Shown piece after piece: positions 41,957 through 52,012 of a stretch of 64,000 nucleotides of DNA; position 1 is the stretch's first letter, and each line of letters begins with the position of its first letter. Position numbers and translations under genes: made by a program. This DNA comes from Thermus oshimai DSM 12092 (GTDB lineage Bacteria; Deinococcota; Deinococci; Deinococcales; Thermaceae). The notes beneath the pieces are model-generated. The model saw only the letters and a list, made by a program, of their open reading frames with translations. It was not told the DNA's origin and searched no databases. The stretch spans positions 152,483 through 216,482 of the forward strand of contig NZ_KB890602.1 of assembly GCF_000373145.1 (NCBI RefSeq), given 5' to 3'.

Positions 41957-43537
41957 TTACCGCTTCTCAATGGTCTCAAAGGACTCGGAGCCCAAGGGGC
42001 TTGGCGTCCAGCCGGTAATGTTCTTCCGCTTGGCCAGGAGGGGTTGGGAGTGGACGATGGGGATGCGGAGGGCGAGGCTATGGGTGAGCTCGTCCGCCTG
42101 CTGGTAGAGCCGCTTCCTCTCCTCGGCGTTGGCGCTAGTGGCGGCCTTGGTGAGGAGGTCCCCCAGCTCCTTCACGCAAAGGGTCTTGCCGGAGGCGTCA
42201 AAGAGGTCGGTGATGGGGCAGGCGAAGTGGGGGTCGTAGAAGTTCTGCGGGTCGCCGTAGTCCCCCGTCCAGCCCAGCATGTAGGCCTGGAAGCCAGGGG
42301 CCTGCTTGCGGTCGTTCAGGTAGCTGGCCCAGTCCTTGGTCTGGAGCTTCACCCGGATGCCGATGGCCGAGAGGTCCGCGGCCATGGCCTCGGCGATCTC
42401 CTTGGGGGTGGGGAAGTAGGGCCGGGAGACGGGCATGTACCAGAGGTCCATCTCAAACCCATTGGGGTAGCCCGCCTCCGCCAGGAGGGCCTTGGCCTTT
42501 TGGGGGTTGAACTCGTAGTCCGTCACCTTAGGGGACTGGAAGGCCTTCATGGAGGGCGGGGTGAAGTGGCCGTCCGTCACGCCCAGCTTGCCCCAGAAAG
42601 CCTGGACGATGGCCTTCTTGTTGATGGCCATGGCGATGGCCTGGCGCACCCGGGGGTCGGAGAAGGGCTTGTGGGAGGGGTTCAGGGCCAGGTAGCCCAC
42701 GTTGAAGGAGGGGCGGTAGACGGGGTCCAGGTTGCGGTCGGCCTCGAGGTCCCTCAGGTTGGCCGGGGGGATGTCGGTGGTGAAGTCAATGGTCCCGGCC
42801 TTGAGGGCCGCCAGCCGGGCTGCGGGGTCCCGGATCACCCGGAAGACCACCCGGTCCACCTTGGGGAAGCCCTTCTTCCAGTAGTTCGGGTTCTTCTCCA
42901 GGACCACCTGCTCCCCGGGCCGCCACTCCACCAGCCGGAAGGGCCCGGTGCCCACCGCGCTTCCCGTGGGGGAGCCGTACCTGGCCCCATCCTTCTGGAT
43001 GGCCGCGGGGCTGGCGATGCCGAAGTAGCCGGCGGCGATGGCCGCGGGGAAAGCGGGGAAGGGCTGGGAGAGGACGAAGCGCACGGTGTACCTGTCCACC
43101 ACCTGGACTTCCTTCAGGATGGACCCGGGGTCGCCCTTGAAGCCGCCGAAGAGTTCGGGCCAGATCTCGTAGCGGGCGGCGGCGTCAATCCGGGTGGGGT
43201 TCTTGGGGTCCCACCAGCGCTCCACGTTGAACTTCACCGCCTCGGCGGTGAGCTCCGTGCCGTCGTGGAACCGCACCCCTTGGCGCAGGCGGAAGGTCCA
43301 GCTCTTGCCGTCGGGGGAGCTGAACCAGCTGGTGGCGAGCCCCGCCGTAAGCTCCGTGGAGCCGGGCTTGAAGTCCACCAGGGTGTCGTAGATCTGGCGC
43401 TGGACGTAGATGGAGATCCCGTCCGTGATGTTCCCGGACTCGAGGCTCACGGGCTCCCCGTTGGCCCCGAAGACCAGGGTCTTCTGGGCCAGACCGAGCC
43501 CCAGCGCCACCAAAAGGCCTAAGACCGCTCGTTTCAT
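41957..43537 (-). CDS. dppA: Peptide ABC transporter substrate-binding protein (DppA/OppA family)
   Basis: Exported solute-binding protein of family 5. The signal peptide (KRAVLGLLVALGLGLAQ) ends at an AQ cleavage site; no lipobox Cys is present. Family marks include YDTLVDFKPGSTELTAGLATSW, VKFNVERWWDP, GTGPFRLVEWRPGEQVVLEKNPNYW and FNVGYLALNPSHKPFSDPRVRQAIAMAI. The 526 residues are normal. ATG 43537 has AAGGAG 5 nt upstream. Substrate (di- or oligopeptide) not set by sequence. Confidence 0.93.
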   Translation of the reverse strand: MKRAVLGLLVALGLGLAQKTLVFGANGEPVSLESGNITDGISIYVQRQIYDTLVDFKPGSTELTAGLATSWFSSPDGKSWTFRLRQGVRFHDGTELTAEAVKFNVERWWDPKNPTRIDAAARYEIWPELFGGFKGDPGSILKEVQVVDRYTVRFVLSQPFPAFPAAIAAGYFGIASPAAIQKDGARYGSPTGSAVGTGPFRLVEWRPGEQVVLEKNPNYWKKGFPKVDRVVFRVIRDPAARLAALKAGTIDFTTDIPPANLRDLEADRNLDPVYRPSFNVGYLALNPSHKPFSDPRVRQAIAMAINKKAIVQAFWGKLGVTDGHFTPPSMKAFQSPKVTDYEFNPQKAKALLAEAGYPNGFEMDLWYMPVSRPYFPTPKEIAEAMAADLSAIGIRVKLQTKDWASYLNDRKQAPGFQAYMLGWTGDYGDPQNFYDPHFACPITDLFDASGKTLCVKELGDLLTKAATSANAEERKRLYQQADELTHSLALRIPIVHSQPLLAKRKNITGWTPSPLGSESFETIEKR

Positions 43538-43579
43538 ACCCACTCCTTTCCAGGGGTTCCCCCCTTTTGGCACGGACCA

Positions 43580-43609
43580 AGTATAAAGCGCCCCTTTCGG
43601 GGCGCGCAA
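43580..43609 (-). promoter_or_regulatory. Promoter of dppA containing a hairpin in the spacer
   Basis: Minus: TTGCGC (43609-43604), 18 bases, TATACT (43585-43580). The spacer is almost wholly the inverted repeat GCGCCCC..GGGGCGC. Confidence 0.6.
43588..43605 (-). terminator. Terminator of the liv operon inside the dppA promoter
   Basis: GCGCCCC(GAAA)GGGGCGC on the minus strand, 19 bases after the livF stop, followed by TTTATACTT. Confidence 0.65.
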
Positions 43610-43624
43610 GCCTGAGGAAACGCT

Positions 43625-44334
43625 TCAGCCCTCCCCCAGGTAGGCCTTCTGCACCTCGGGGTTCTGGGCGAGCTCCCTTGCGGGGCCTTCCAGGCTGATC
43701 TCCCCCGTGGCCAGGACGTAGCCCCGGTGGGCGATCTGCAGGGCCAGGCGGGCGTTTTGCTCCACGAGAAGGATGGTCTTCCCCTCCCGGTTGAGCTTAA
43801 GGATGGTTTCAAAGATGAAGTCCACCAAGACCGGGGCCAGGCCCATGGAGGGCTCGTCCATGAGGAGGATCCGGGGGTTTTGCATCAGGGCCCGGCCAAT
43901 GGCCAGCATCTGCTGCTCCCCCCCGGAAAGCGTCCCCCCCTTCTGGCCCCGGCGCTCGTAGAGCCGGGGGAAGAGGGCGAAGACCATCTCCTTCCGCTCC
44001 TGGACAACTTTTCGGTCCTTCTCCAGGTAGGCCCCGATCTCCAGGTTCTCCTCCACCGTAAGCCGGGGGAAGATGCGCCGGCCCTCGGGCACGTGCCCCA
44101 CCCCTAGGGCCACGATCTCGTGGGCGGGCAGGCGGTGGATGGGCCTCCCCTGGAAGCGCACCTCCCCCTCCCTGGGCTTCACCAGGCCGCTGATGGTCCT
44201 CAAGGTGGTGCTCTTCCCGGCCCCGTTGGAGCCGATGAGGGTCACGATCTCTCCCTCCTCCACCCTTAGGGAAACCCCTTTCAGGGCGTGGATGTGCCCG
44301 TAGTAGGTGTGGACGCCCTTGAGCTCCAAGAGGC

Positions 44335-44338
<4 letters not shown>
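43625..44338 (-). CDS. livF: Branched-chain amino acid ABC transporter ATPase LivF
   Basis: One of two ATPases of the Liv importer. Walker A is GSNGAGKST, signature LSGGEQQ, Walker B ILLMDEPSMGLAP, and the H-loop region ILLVEQNARLALQIAHRGYVLATG is typical of LivF. The 237 residues are normal. Last gene of livK-H-M-G-F; its start overlaps livG by 4 bp. A hairpin follows. Confidence 0.96.
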
Positions 44339-45110
<772 letters not shown>

Positions 45111-45114
<4 letters not shown>

Positions 45115-46430
45115 GCTTCCTCCATCTCCGCCCGGTGGCGCTTTTCCGGGATTAACCCCTCGGGCCGGAAGATCATCATGAGGACCAGGATAACCCCGAA
45201 GACCAGCCTTTCGTACTTGGCGGGGTCCACTTGGCTCGGGATCTGGGGCAGGCTGGTGCGGACGAACTCGCTAAAGGTCTTGAGCACGTCCAGGTTCAGG
45301 ATGGTGAGGGCCGCCGCCCCCAGGATGGCCCCGGGGATGGAGCCCATCCCCCCCAGGATCACCATGGCCAGGATGGTGATGGAGGCGAGAAGGGTGAAGG
45401 ACTCCGGGGAAACGAAGGTCCGTTGCGCGGCGAAGATGACCCCCATGACCCCGGAGAAGGCCGCCCCGGTCATGAAGGCCAGGAGCTTGGTGGGCAGGAG
45501 GGGGATGCCCATGGAGCGGGCGGCGATCTCGTCCTCCCGGATGGCCACCCAGGCCCGGCCGAAGCGGGAGTTGGCCAGGTTCAGGTTCACCAGCACCACC
45601 AGCCCGATCATGAGGAGGACCAGGAGGTAGAAGAAGAGCTGGTAGTCCGTGCGGGCATCCAGCTGGAGGCCTAGGGAGGCCGCGAGGCTGTGGAACCAGT
45701 CTATGGGGGGGCGCTGTACGGGGGTGATGCCCTGGGGCCCGTTGGTGAAGTTGATGGGGTGGTCCAGGTTGTTGGCCAGGATGCGCACCACCTCCCCCAG
45801 GCCCAGGGTGACGATGGCCAAGTAGTCCCCCCGGAGCCTTAGGGCGGGGAGGCCGATGAGGAGGCCGGTGATGGCGGTGGTGACGATGGCGATGGCCATG
45901 AAGAGGTACATGTACTCCCCGGGCAGGGGGAAGTTCCCTTGCAGGAAGTTTTTGGCCTGCTCGCTCCCGAAGATGGCCCAGGTGTAGGCCCCCACGGCGA
46001 AGAAGGCCGCGTAGCCCAGGTCCAAAAGCCCCGCCATCCCCACCACCACGTTGAGGCCCAGGGCCATGGCCGCGTAGATGCCGATCTGGATGCCGAGCTC
46101 AAAGATGAAGGTGTTGGCGAACCCCGCGATGGGCACGGAAAGGAGGAGGATGGCGAGGCCCAAAAGGATCTGGAGAAGGCGGGGCACCTTCAAGGTGGTG
46201 AGGGCCACCAGGATGCCCACGAGCCCGATGAGGCCCAGGGTGTTCCCCGAGGCCCTGAGCCCCAGGGTGAACCCCAGGGTGAGGAGGGCCAGGCTAAGCC
46301 CCCTTTGGCTCGGGGAGAGGCGGCCAAAGGCGGTGACCCCTAGGGCCAGAAGGCCGAAGAGGGCGCTTAGGGCCCCCGGGGCCAGCCAGGTGAAGAGGAG
46401 GAAGCCAAGGGTGAGGGCGAGGGCGGTCAT
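45111..46430 (-). CDS. livM: Branched-chain amino acid ABC permease LivM
   Basis: Permease subunit with 9 or more helices. The core has the family features GYAAFFAVGAYTWAIFG, LRLRGDYLAIVTLGLGEVVRI, TNGPQGI and AIREDEIAARSMGIPLLPTKLLAF (the ATPase-contact loop). At 439 residues it is longer than usual because of an N-terminal hydrophobic extension of about 100 residues. Start overlaps the livH stop by 4 bp. Confidence 0.95.
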
Positions 46431-47395
46431 ACCTTCTCCTTAACCACCTGCCCCAGGAGGCCCTGGGGCCGCACCAGGAGGATGAAGATGAGGATGAGGA
46501 AGGCCACCACGTCCTTGTACTCCGTGCCGAAGTTGCCGTTCGTGAGGATGGGCAGGTAGGTGCCGAAGAAGTTCTCCAGCTGCCCCAAAACCAGCCCCCC
46601 CAGCATGGCCCCCGGGATGTTGCCGATGCCCCCGAGCACCGCCGCGGTGAAGGCCTTGATGCCGGGGAGGAAGCCCACGTAGGGGTTCACCGTGGTGTAC
46701 ATGAGGGCGAAGAGGACCCCCGCCACCCCGCCCAGGGACCCCCCGATGAGGAAGGTGCGGGAGATGACCCTATCGGGGTCAATCCCCATGAGGCTGGCGG
46801 TGGAGAGGTCCTGGGCCACCGCGCGGATGGCCACCCCCAGCTTGGTGCGGTTCACCAGGTAGGTGAGGCCCACCAGCATGAGGATGGAGACCACGATGAC
46901 GATAAAGGCCTTGGTCTGGGCGAAGATGGCCCCCCCGAAGAGCTCCACCGAGCCCTCGAGGGCCTCCACGGTGCGCATCCTGAGGAAGAACTCGTTGTGC
47001 CAGAGACCTTCGATGAGCCGCACCAGGTCCTGCAGGATGAAGGACACCCCGATGGCGGTGATGAGGGGCACCAGGCGGTTGGTGGTTCCCCGCTTCCTCA
47101 AGGGTCGGTAGGCGAAGCGCTCCACCAGGATGGCCGTGCCCCCGGCGATGAGCCCGCCCAGGAGGAGGGCCAAGAGGAGCAAAAGGTAACCGTTGGGGAG
47201 GGCGGGGGCCAGGTAGCGGAACACCTCCACCCCCACCACCGCCCCGATCATGAAGATCTCCGAGTGGGCGAAGTTGATGAGCTCCAAAACGCCGTACACC
47301 ATGGTGTACCCCAGGGCCACCATGGCGTAGACGAAGCCCAAAAGGAACCCGTCAAAAATGACCTGGGGAAGAAGAACGAGGATCTGTTCTAGCAA
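46427..47395 (-). CDS. livH: Branched-chain amino acid ABC permease LivH
   Basis: Permease subunit with about eight helices. The family features GFVYAMVALGYTMVYGVLELINFAHSEIFMIGA and AVAQDLSTASLMGIDPDRVI with GGIGNIPGAMLGG are present. TTG 47395 is the likely start because AAGGAGG lies 4 nt upstream; a GTG/ATG-type start at 47419 would overlap that site. The 322 residues are typical. It lies 64 bases after livK with a hairpin between. Confidence 0.94.
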   Translation of the reverse strand: MLEQILVLLPQVIFDGFLLGFVYAMVALGYTMVYGVLELINFAHSEIFMIGAVVGVEVFRYLAPALPNGYLLLLLALLLGGLIAGGTAILVERFAYRPLRKRGTTNRLVPLITAIGVSFILQDLVRLIEGLWHNEFFLRMRTVEALEGSVELFGGAIFAQTKAFIVIVVSILMLVGLTYLVNRTKLGVAIRAVAQDLSTASLMGIDPDRVISRTFLIGGSLGGVAGVLFALMYTTVNPYVGFLPGIKAFTAAVLGGIGNIPGAMLGGLVLGQLENFFGTYLPILTNGNFGTEYKDVVAFLILIFILLVRPQGLLGQVVKEKV

Positions 47396-47416
47396 GATGC
47401 CTCCTTTTTCCCGGCA

Positions 47417-47445
47417 CAAGGGGTGGCCTCGCGGGCCACCCCTTG
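47417..47445 (-). terminator. Hairpin between livK and livH
   Basis: Perfect 12-base arms CAAGGGGTGGCC and GGCCACCCCTTG around a CGCGA loop on the minus strand, 15 bases after the livK stop. As with dppA, it probably limits expression of the permease genes relative to the binding protein. Confidence 0.75.
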
Positions 47446-47459
47446 GCTACGCCAGTTTC

Positions 47460-48629
47460 TTACCTCGCCGCGGGGGGCGCCACTTCCACCACGCGGATCA
47501 GCTTGTTGTCGGCCCAGTTGCCGGTGCCCGCCACCTGCATGATGAAGTACTTGGCCTTCTTGATGTCGCCCTTCTCGTCAAACTCGATGGTGCCGGTGAG
47601 GCCTTCCAGCTTGACCTCCCGCACGGCCTTGGCCACCTGCTCCCGGGTGGGCTTCCGGCCGCCGTTGTCCTTGATGGCCTTCTCCAGGGCGGTGAGGATC
47701 ACGTTGGCTGCGTCGTAGGCGTATATGCCGAAGCCCTCCGCCTCCTTGCCGTACTTCTGCTTGAAGCGCTGGGCGAAGGCCTTGGCCTTGGGGAAGGCGG
47801 AGACGGGGCCGGCCACGGTGGTGTAGTAGGTGCCCTTGGCGGCCTGGGAGCCCGCCAGGCGCTCAAACTCGCTGGAGTCCAGGCCGTCGCCGCCCATGAG
47901 GCGGGTGGTGACCCCCCGCTCGCGGAGCTGCTTCACGAAGGGCCCGATCTGGCTGTAGATCCCCCCGAAGTAGATGAGCTGGGGGATGGGCCTAGCACCC
48001 CGGATCTGGTTGATGATGGGCACGAAGTTGGAGGTCTCCTCCGTGCCCACGAAGGCCACCACCCGGCCGCCCAGGGCCTCAAAGCGCTTCTTGAACTCCT
48101 CCGCCAGGCCCTGGCCGTAGGCGGTCTTGTCGTGGATCACGAAGGCCGTGCGCACCCCCAGGTTGTTGAAGGCGTACTCCGCCCCCGCGGGGCCCTGGAC
48201 GTCGTCGCGGCCGCAGATGCGGTTCACGTTGGGGAGCTTGCGGTCCGTGACCCGCGGGTTGGTGTTGGCCGGGGAGACCATGACCAGGTTCACCCGGGCG
48301 TAGACCTCGCTGGAGGGGATGGCCACCCCGGAGTTCAGGTGCCCCACCACGCCCAGGATGTCGGGGTCGTTGATGATGCGGTTGGCGTTGGCCACGCCCA
48401 CGTCGGGGTTGGCCTGGTCGTCGTAGGGGACGAACTGGAGGTCAAAGCCCAGCTGCCTAAAGCGGGCCTTGGCCTCCTCCACCGCCAGCTCCGCCCCCAG
48501 CTTGATCTGCTCCCCCAAGGCCGCCTGGGGGCCGGAAAGGGGGGACTGGGAGGCGATCTTGATGACGTTCTGCCCCAGGGCCATCCCCAGGGCGGCTACA
48601 CCTGCTACCACTAAGCCCAGCTTCCTCAT
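47460..48629 (-). CDS. livK: Branched-chain amino acid ABC substrate-binding protein LivK
   Basis: Exported binding protein of the LivJ/LivK family. Signal peptide (RKLGLVVAGVAALGMALGQ) without lipobox. Family features are IKIASQSPLSGPQAALGEQIKLGAELAVEEA, VVGHLNSGVAIPSSEVYARVNLVMVSPANTNP and FVIHDKTAYGQGLAEEFKK. The two Cys of E. coli LivJ are not conserved as a pair. AGGAGG lies 6 nt before the ATG and a TTGACA-type promoter stands upstream. Confidence 0.95.
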   Translation of the reverse strand: MRKLGLVVAGVAALGMALGQNVIKIASQSPLSGPQAALGEQIKLGAELAVEEAKARFRQLGFDLQFVPYDDQANPDVGVANANRIINDPDILGVVGHLNSGVAIPSSEVYARVNLVMVSPANTNPRVTDRKLPNVNRICGRDDVQGPAGAEYAFNNLGVRTAFVIHDKTAYGQGLAEEFKKRFEALGGRVVAFVGTEETSNFVPIINQIRGARPIPQLIYFGGIYSQIGPFVKQLRERGVTTRLMGGDGLDSSEFERLAGSQAAKGTYYTTVAGPVSAFPKAKAFAQRFKQKYGKEAEGFGIYAYDAANVILTALEKAIKDNGGRKPTREQVAKAVREVKLEGLTGTIEFDEKGDIKKAKYFIMQVAGTGNWADNKLIRVVEVAPPAAR

Positions 48630-48672
48630 AGCTCACCTCCTGAAGAAGAGCACGCGTTCGCGTTGCGGCCCC

Positions 48673-48703
48673 ATTCTACGAGGGGGGTAGGGCCTTTTGT
48701 CAA
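48673..48703 (-). promoter_or_regulatory. Promoter of the liv operon
   Basis: Minus: TTGACA (48703-48698), 19 bases, TAGAAT (48678-48673). Confidence 0.7.
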
Positions 48704-48725
48704 CGCCCCCTTGAAAGTTTATGCC

Positions 48726-48739
48726 TGACCCATGGGTCA
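48726..48739. promoter_or_regulatory. Perfect 14-base palindrome upstream of the liv promoter, candidate operator
   Basis: TGACCCATGGGTCA, 22 bases upstream of the -35 box and outside the glnA terminator. Size and position suit a dimeric regulator; which one is unknown. Confidence 0.45.
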
Positions 48740-48749
48740 CAAAGGCTTC

Positions 48750-48773
48750 CCCGCCGGGGATGCCCCCGGCGGG
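48750..48773 (-). terminator. Terminator after glnA
   Basis: Arms CCCGCCGGGG and CCCCGGCGGG around GCAT, 14 bases after the glnA stop on the minus strand. Confidence 0.75.
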
Positions 48774-48787
48774 TATGCGTAGGGCCC

Positions 48788-50128
48788 TTAGTAGGTGGCC
48801 AGGTACTGGTCCAGCTCCCACTGGTGGACCGTGACCCGGTAGTCGTCCCACTCCATCTGCTTGGCCTGGAGGAAGTGGGTGTAGACGTGTTCGCCCAGGG
48901 CCTCCTGGATCACCGGGTCCTTCCTAAGGGCCTCGAGGGCCTCCCTTAGGGTGCCCGGAAGCTCGCGGATCTTGTGCTTGCGCCGCTCGCGCACGGTCAT
49001 CTGGTAGATGTTCCGCTGGATGGGGGGCGGAGGGAGGAGCTTGCGCTCAATGCCGTCAATTCCCGCCGCGGCCATGACCGCCAGGGCCAGGTAGGGGTTG
49101 GCGGAGGGGTCGGGCATGCGCAGCTCCGCCCGGGTGCCCACGCCCCGCCGGGCGGGGATGCGGATCATGGCGGAGCGGTTGGAGGCGGACCAGGCGATGT
49201 TGGTGGGGGCCTCGTACCCCGGGGTGAGGCGCTTGTAGGAGTTCACCAGGGGGTTGGTGATGGCCACCATGCCCTCCGCGTGCTCCAGGAGCCCGGCGAT
49301 GAAGTGGAGGGCGGTCTGGGAGAGCTGGTACTCGGCCTTGGGATCAAAGAAGGCGTTCTCCCCGTTCTTGAAGAGGGAGAGGTGGGTGTGCATGCCGCTG
49401 CCGTTGATGCCCCGGATGGGCTTGGGCAGGAAGGTGGCGTGGAGGCCGTGGTTGATGGCGATGCGCTTCACCACCCACTTGAAGGTGGCGATGTTGTCCG
49501 CGGTGGTGAGGGCATCGGCGTACTTGAAGTCGATCTCGTGCTGGCCGGGGGCCACCTCGTGGTGGGAGGCCTCGATCTCAAAGCCCATGGCCACCAGGGC
49601 GTTCACCATGTCCCGCCGGGCCTCCTCCCCCTTGTCAATGGGGGCCAGGTCAAAGTAGCCGGCCTTGTCGTGGGTTTCCACGGTGGGGAGGCCCTCGGGG
49701 GTGCGGAGGAAGAGGAAGAACTCGGGCTCGGGGCCGGCGTACATGTTGTCAAACCCGAGCTTTTTGAGCCGCTCCACCTGTCGCTTCAGGACGTAGCGGG
49801 GGTCCCCCTCGAAGGGGCGGCCGTCAGGGTAGTGGACGTCGCAGATGAGCCGGGCCACCCGCCCCCGGGCCGGGTCCTCCACCAGGTCGGGCAGGATGAC
49901 GAAGGTGTTGTAGTCGGGCCTGAGGAGCATATCGGACTCCTCAATGCGGGTGAAGCCCTCGATGGAGGAGCCGTCAAACATGATCTCCCCGTCTAGGGCC
50001 TTCTCAAACTGGGAGGCGGGCACCTCCACGTTCTTCACCACGCCCAGGATGTCCGTGATCTGCAGGCGCAAAAACTTGACGTCGTTGGCCTTTAGCTCTT
50101 TTAAAATCTCCGCTTTCGTGTAGCCCAT
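48788..50128 (-). CDS. glnA: Glutamine synthetase, type I
   Basis: Makes glutamine from glutamate, ammonia and ATP. Marks of GSI are present: [20 protein letters not shown], the ATP-site [28 protein letters not shown] and [35 protein letters not shown] over residues 340-375. The 446 residues and the sequence NIYQMT where GSI-beta enzymes carry the adenylylated Tyr region point to the GSI-alpha type, regulated by feedback and transcription. GAGGAGG precedes the ATG. A 5' hairpin lies in the leader. Confidence 0.95.
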   Translation of the reverse strand: MGYTKAEILKELKANDVKFLRLQITDILGVVKNVEVPASQFEKALDGEIMFDGSSIEGFTRIEESDMLLRPDYNTFVILPDLVEDPARGRVARLICDVHYPDGRPFEGDPRYVLKRQVERLKKLGFDNMYAGPEPEFFLFLRTPEGLPTVETHDKAGYFDLAPIDKGEEARRDMVNALVAMGFEIEASHHEVAPGQHEIDFKYADALTTADNIATFKWVVKRIAINHGLHATFLPKPIRGINGSGMHTHLSLFKNGENAFFDPKAEYQLSQTALHFIAGLLEHAEGMVAITNPLVNSYKRLTPGYEAPTNIAWSASNRSAMIRIPARRGVGTRAELRMPDPSANPYLALAVMAAAGIDGIERKLLPPPPIQRNIYQMTVRERRKHKIRELPGTLREALEALRKDPVIQEALGEHVYTHFLQAKQMEWDDYRVTVHQWELDQYLATY

Positions 50129-50148
50129 GGCCTCCTCCTCTGCCAAAA

Positions 50149-50185
50149 ATCGGGGGATTTTTGCCGCTTTTCTCCCCCGATTTGC
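50149..50185 (-). promoter_or_regulatory. Leader hairpin of glnA
   Basis: Eleven-base arms AAATCGGGGGA and TCCCCCGATTT around a 15-base loop, ending in a T-run (TTTTT) on the minus strand. The 5' arm begins at about the predicted transcription start. Confidence 0.6.
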
Positions 50186-50191
50186 GCAGAG

Positions 50192-50221
50192 CGTACCACA
50201 AAACTTGACCATCTGTCAATA
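50192..50221 (-). promoter_or_regulatory. Promoter of glnA
   Basis: Minus: TTGACA (50221-50216), 18 bases, TACGCT (50197-50192). Confidence 0.7.
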
Positions 50222-50301
50222 TTTTCTTGAACGCTCCGACCAAAGGGTTCCTTTGAAAGGATATGCGGCCTTGCCCCTGACGCTCCCCTGACAGGGCGGG
50301 G

Positions 50302-50307
50302 TAGACT
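50302..50307 (+). promoter_or_regulatory. -10 box of the 5'-nucleotidase gene
   Basis: TAGACT, 19 bases before ATG 50327; a GGAGGT ribosome site lies between. -35 box uncertain. Confidence 0.4.
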
Positions 50308-50326
50308 AGAGGCCGGAGGTCTAGGT

Positions 50327-51982
50327 ATGCAAAGGCGGGATCTATTGAAAGCCGGTGCGGCCCTGGGGGCCCTGGGGCTAGGCCTTGGCCGGGCCCAGGG
50401 GGCCTTCACCCTCACCCTGATCCACACCAACGACACCCACGCCCACCTGGAGCCCGTGGAGCTCACCCTTTCGGGGAAGAAGACCCCCGTGGGCGGGGTG
50501 GCCCGCAGGGTGGCCCTCTTTGACCGGCTCAGGGTTCAGGCCAAAAACCCCCTGTTCCTGGACGCGGGGGACGTGTTCCAGGGGACCCTCTACTTCAACC
50601 AGTACCGGGGCCTGGCGGACCGTTACTTCATGCACCGGGCCCTCTACCGGGTCATGGCCTTGGGGAACCACGAGTTTGACCTGGGGCCCGGGCCTTTGGC
50701 GGAGTTCCTGCGGGGGGCGCGCTTTAAGGTGGTCTCGGCCAACGTGGATGTTTCCCGGGAGCCCAGGCTCCAGGGGCTTTTCGCCCCTTACGCCGTGGTC
50801 CAGGTGGGGGGGGAGAAGGTGGGCGTCATCGGCCTCACCACCCCGGACACCAAGGAGATCGCCAACCCCGGGCCCACGGTGGACTTCCTGGACCCCTACG
50901 AGAGCGCCCAGAAGGCGGTGTACGAGCTCCTGAAGCGGGGGGTGAGCAAGATCGTGGTCCTCTCCCACCTGGGCTACGGGGAGGACCTGAAGCTGGCCCG
51001 CAGGCTTGTGGGGGCGCAGGTCATCGTGGGGGGCCACTCCCACACCCTCCTCGGGAGCTTCCCCCACAAGGAGCTCACCCCCGCGGGGCCCTACCCCACG
51101 GTGGTCAAGAACCCCGAGGGGAAGGACGTGCTGGTGGTCCAGGCCTGGGAGTGGGGGAAGGTGGTGGGGCTTTTGGAGGTCACCTTCGGCCCCCAAGGGG
51201 AGCTTTTGGCCTACAAGGGGGAGGCCCTCCTCATGACCCCCGAGGCCGCTCCAGAGGACTTCTTCGCCAAGGAGGCCCTCCTGGCCTACGCCCAGCCGGT
51301 CATGGCCCTCATGGCCCAGGTCATCGCCGAGGCCAAGGTGGACCTCATCGGGGAAAGGACGGTGGTCCGCAGGCGGGAGAGCAACCTGGGGAACCTCATC
51401 GCGGACGGGATGCTTTGGAAGACCAAAGGGGCCGGCACCCGCATCGCCCTCCAGAACGGGGGCGGCATCCGGGCCACCATCCCCAAGGGCCCCATCACCG
51501 TGGGCAAGGTCTACGAGGTCCTGCCCTTCGGCAACACCCTGGTGGTCATGGACCTTAAGGGGCGGGAGATCCTCGAGGCCCTGGAGAACGGGGTATCCCA
51601 GTGGGAAGGGGCGGCGGGCCGCTTCCTCCAGGTTTCCGGCCTCCGCTACGCCTTTGACCTTTCCCGGCCCGCGGGGAGCCGGGTGGTGCGGGTGGAGGTG
51701 AAGGAGGGGGAGGGGTACCGGCCCCTGGACCTCGAGGCCACCTACCGGGTGGTGACCAACAACTTCATCGCCGCCGGGGGGGACGGGTTCACCGTCTTGA
51801 AGAACGCCCAGGGCTACCGGGTGGACACGGGCTTCAGCGACGCGGAGAGCTTCATGGACTACCTCAAGGAGCTCAAGGAGGTGGCCCCCGGGGTGGAGGG
51901 CCGCATCGAGGTCCTGAACGAGCCCAAGGGGGAGAGGCCTGCCTATTGGGCCTACGCTACCCCCGAAAGGGTAGGGGTATAA
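50327..51982 (+). CDS. Exported 5'-nucleotidase (UshA/metallophosphatase family)
   Basis: Two-domain periplasmic or surface nucleotidase. The start QRRDLLKAGAALGALGLGLGRAQG has a twin-Arg-like motif followed by a hydrophobic stretch. The metallophosphatase domain has the metal ligands in HTNDTHAHLEP, DAGDVFQGT, ALGNHEFD, LSHLGYGED and GGHSHTLLG. The C-terminal domain carries the substrate-binding NGGGIRATIP, LPFGNTLVVM and NNFIAAGGDGF. The 551 residues are normal. GGAGGT precedes the ATG. T. thermophilus has a homologous 5'-nucleotidase. Confidence 0.94.
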   Translation: MQRRDLLKAGAALGALGLGLGRAQGAFTLTLIHTNDTHAHLEPVELTLSGKKTPVGGVARRVALFDRLRVQAKNPLFLDAGDVFQGTLYFNQYRGLADRYFMHRALYRVMALGNHEFDLGPGPLAEFLRGARFKVVSANVDVSREPRLQGLFAPYAVVQVGGEKVGVIGLTTPDTKEIANPGPTVDFLDPYESAQKAVYELLKRGVSKIVVLSHLGYGEDLKLARRLVGAQVIVGGHSHTLLGSFPHKELTPAGPYPTVVKNPEGKDVLVVQAWEWGKVVGLLEVTFGPQGELLAYKGEALLMTPEAAPEDFFAKEALLAYAQPVMALMAQVIAEAKVDLIGERTVVRRRESNLGNLIADGMLWKTKGAGTRIALQNGGGIRATIPKGPITVGKVYEVLPFGNTLVVMDLKGREILEALENGVSQWEGAAGRFLQVSGLRYAFDLSRPAGSRVVRVEVKEGEGYRPLDLEATYRVVTNNFIAAGGDGFTVLKNAQGYRVDTGFSDAESFMDYLKELKEVAPGVEGRIEVLNEPKGERPAYWAYATPERVGV

Positions 51983-51988
51983 GGGCAA

Positions 51989-52012
51989 AGCCAAGCCCCC
52001 GGGGGCTTGGCT
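51989..52012. terminator. Convergent terminator between 5'-nucleotidase and MOSC genes
   Basis: Perfect palindrome of 24 bases with arms AGCCAAGCCCCC and GGGGGCTTGGCT. Its right end touches the MOSC stop codon. Confidence 0.75.

Noticed and set aside
42044-43522. 492-codon plus-strand ORF opposite dppA
   Set aside because: Gly/Val/Glu-rich composition typical of antisense frames in high-GC DNA; no ribosome site and fully opposite a recognised binding-protein gene.
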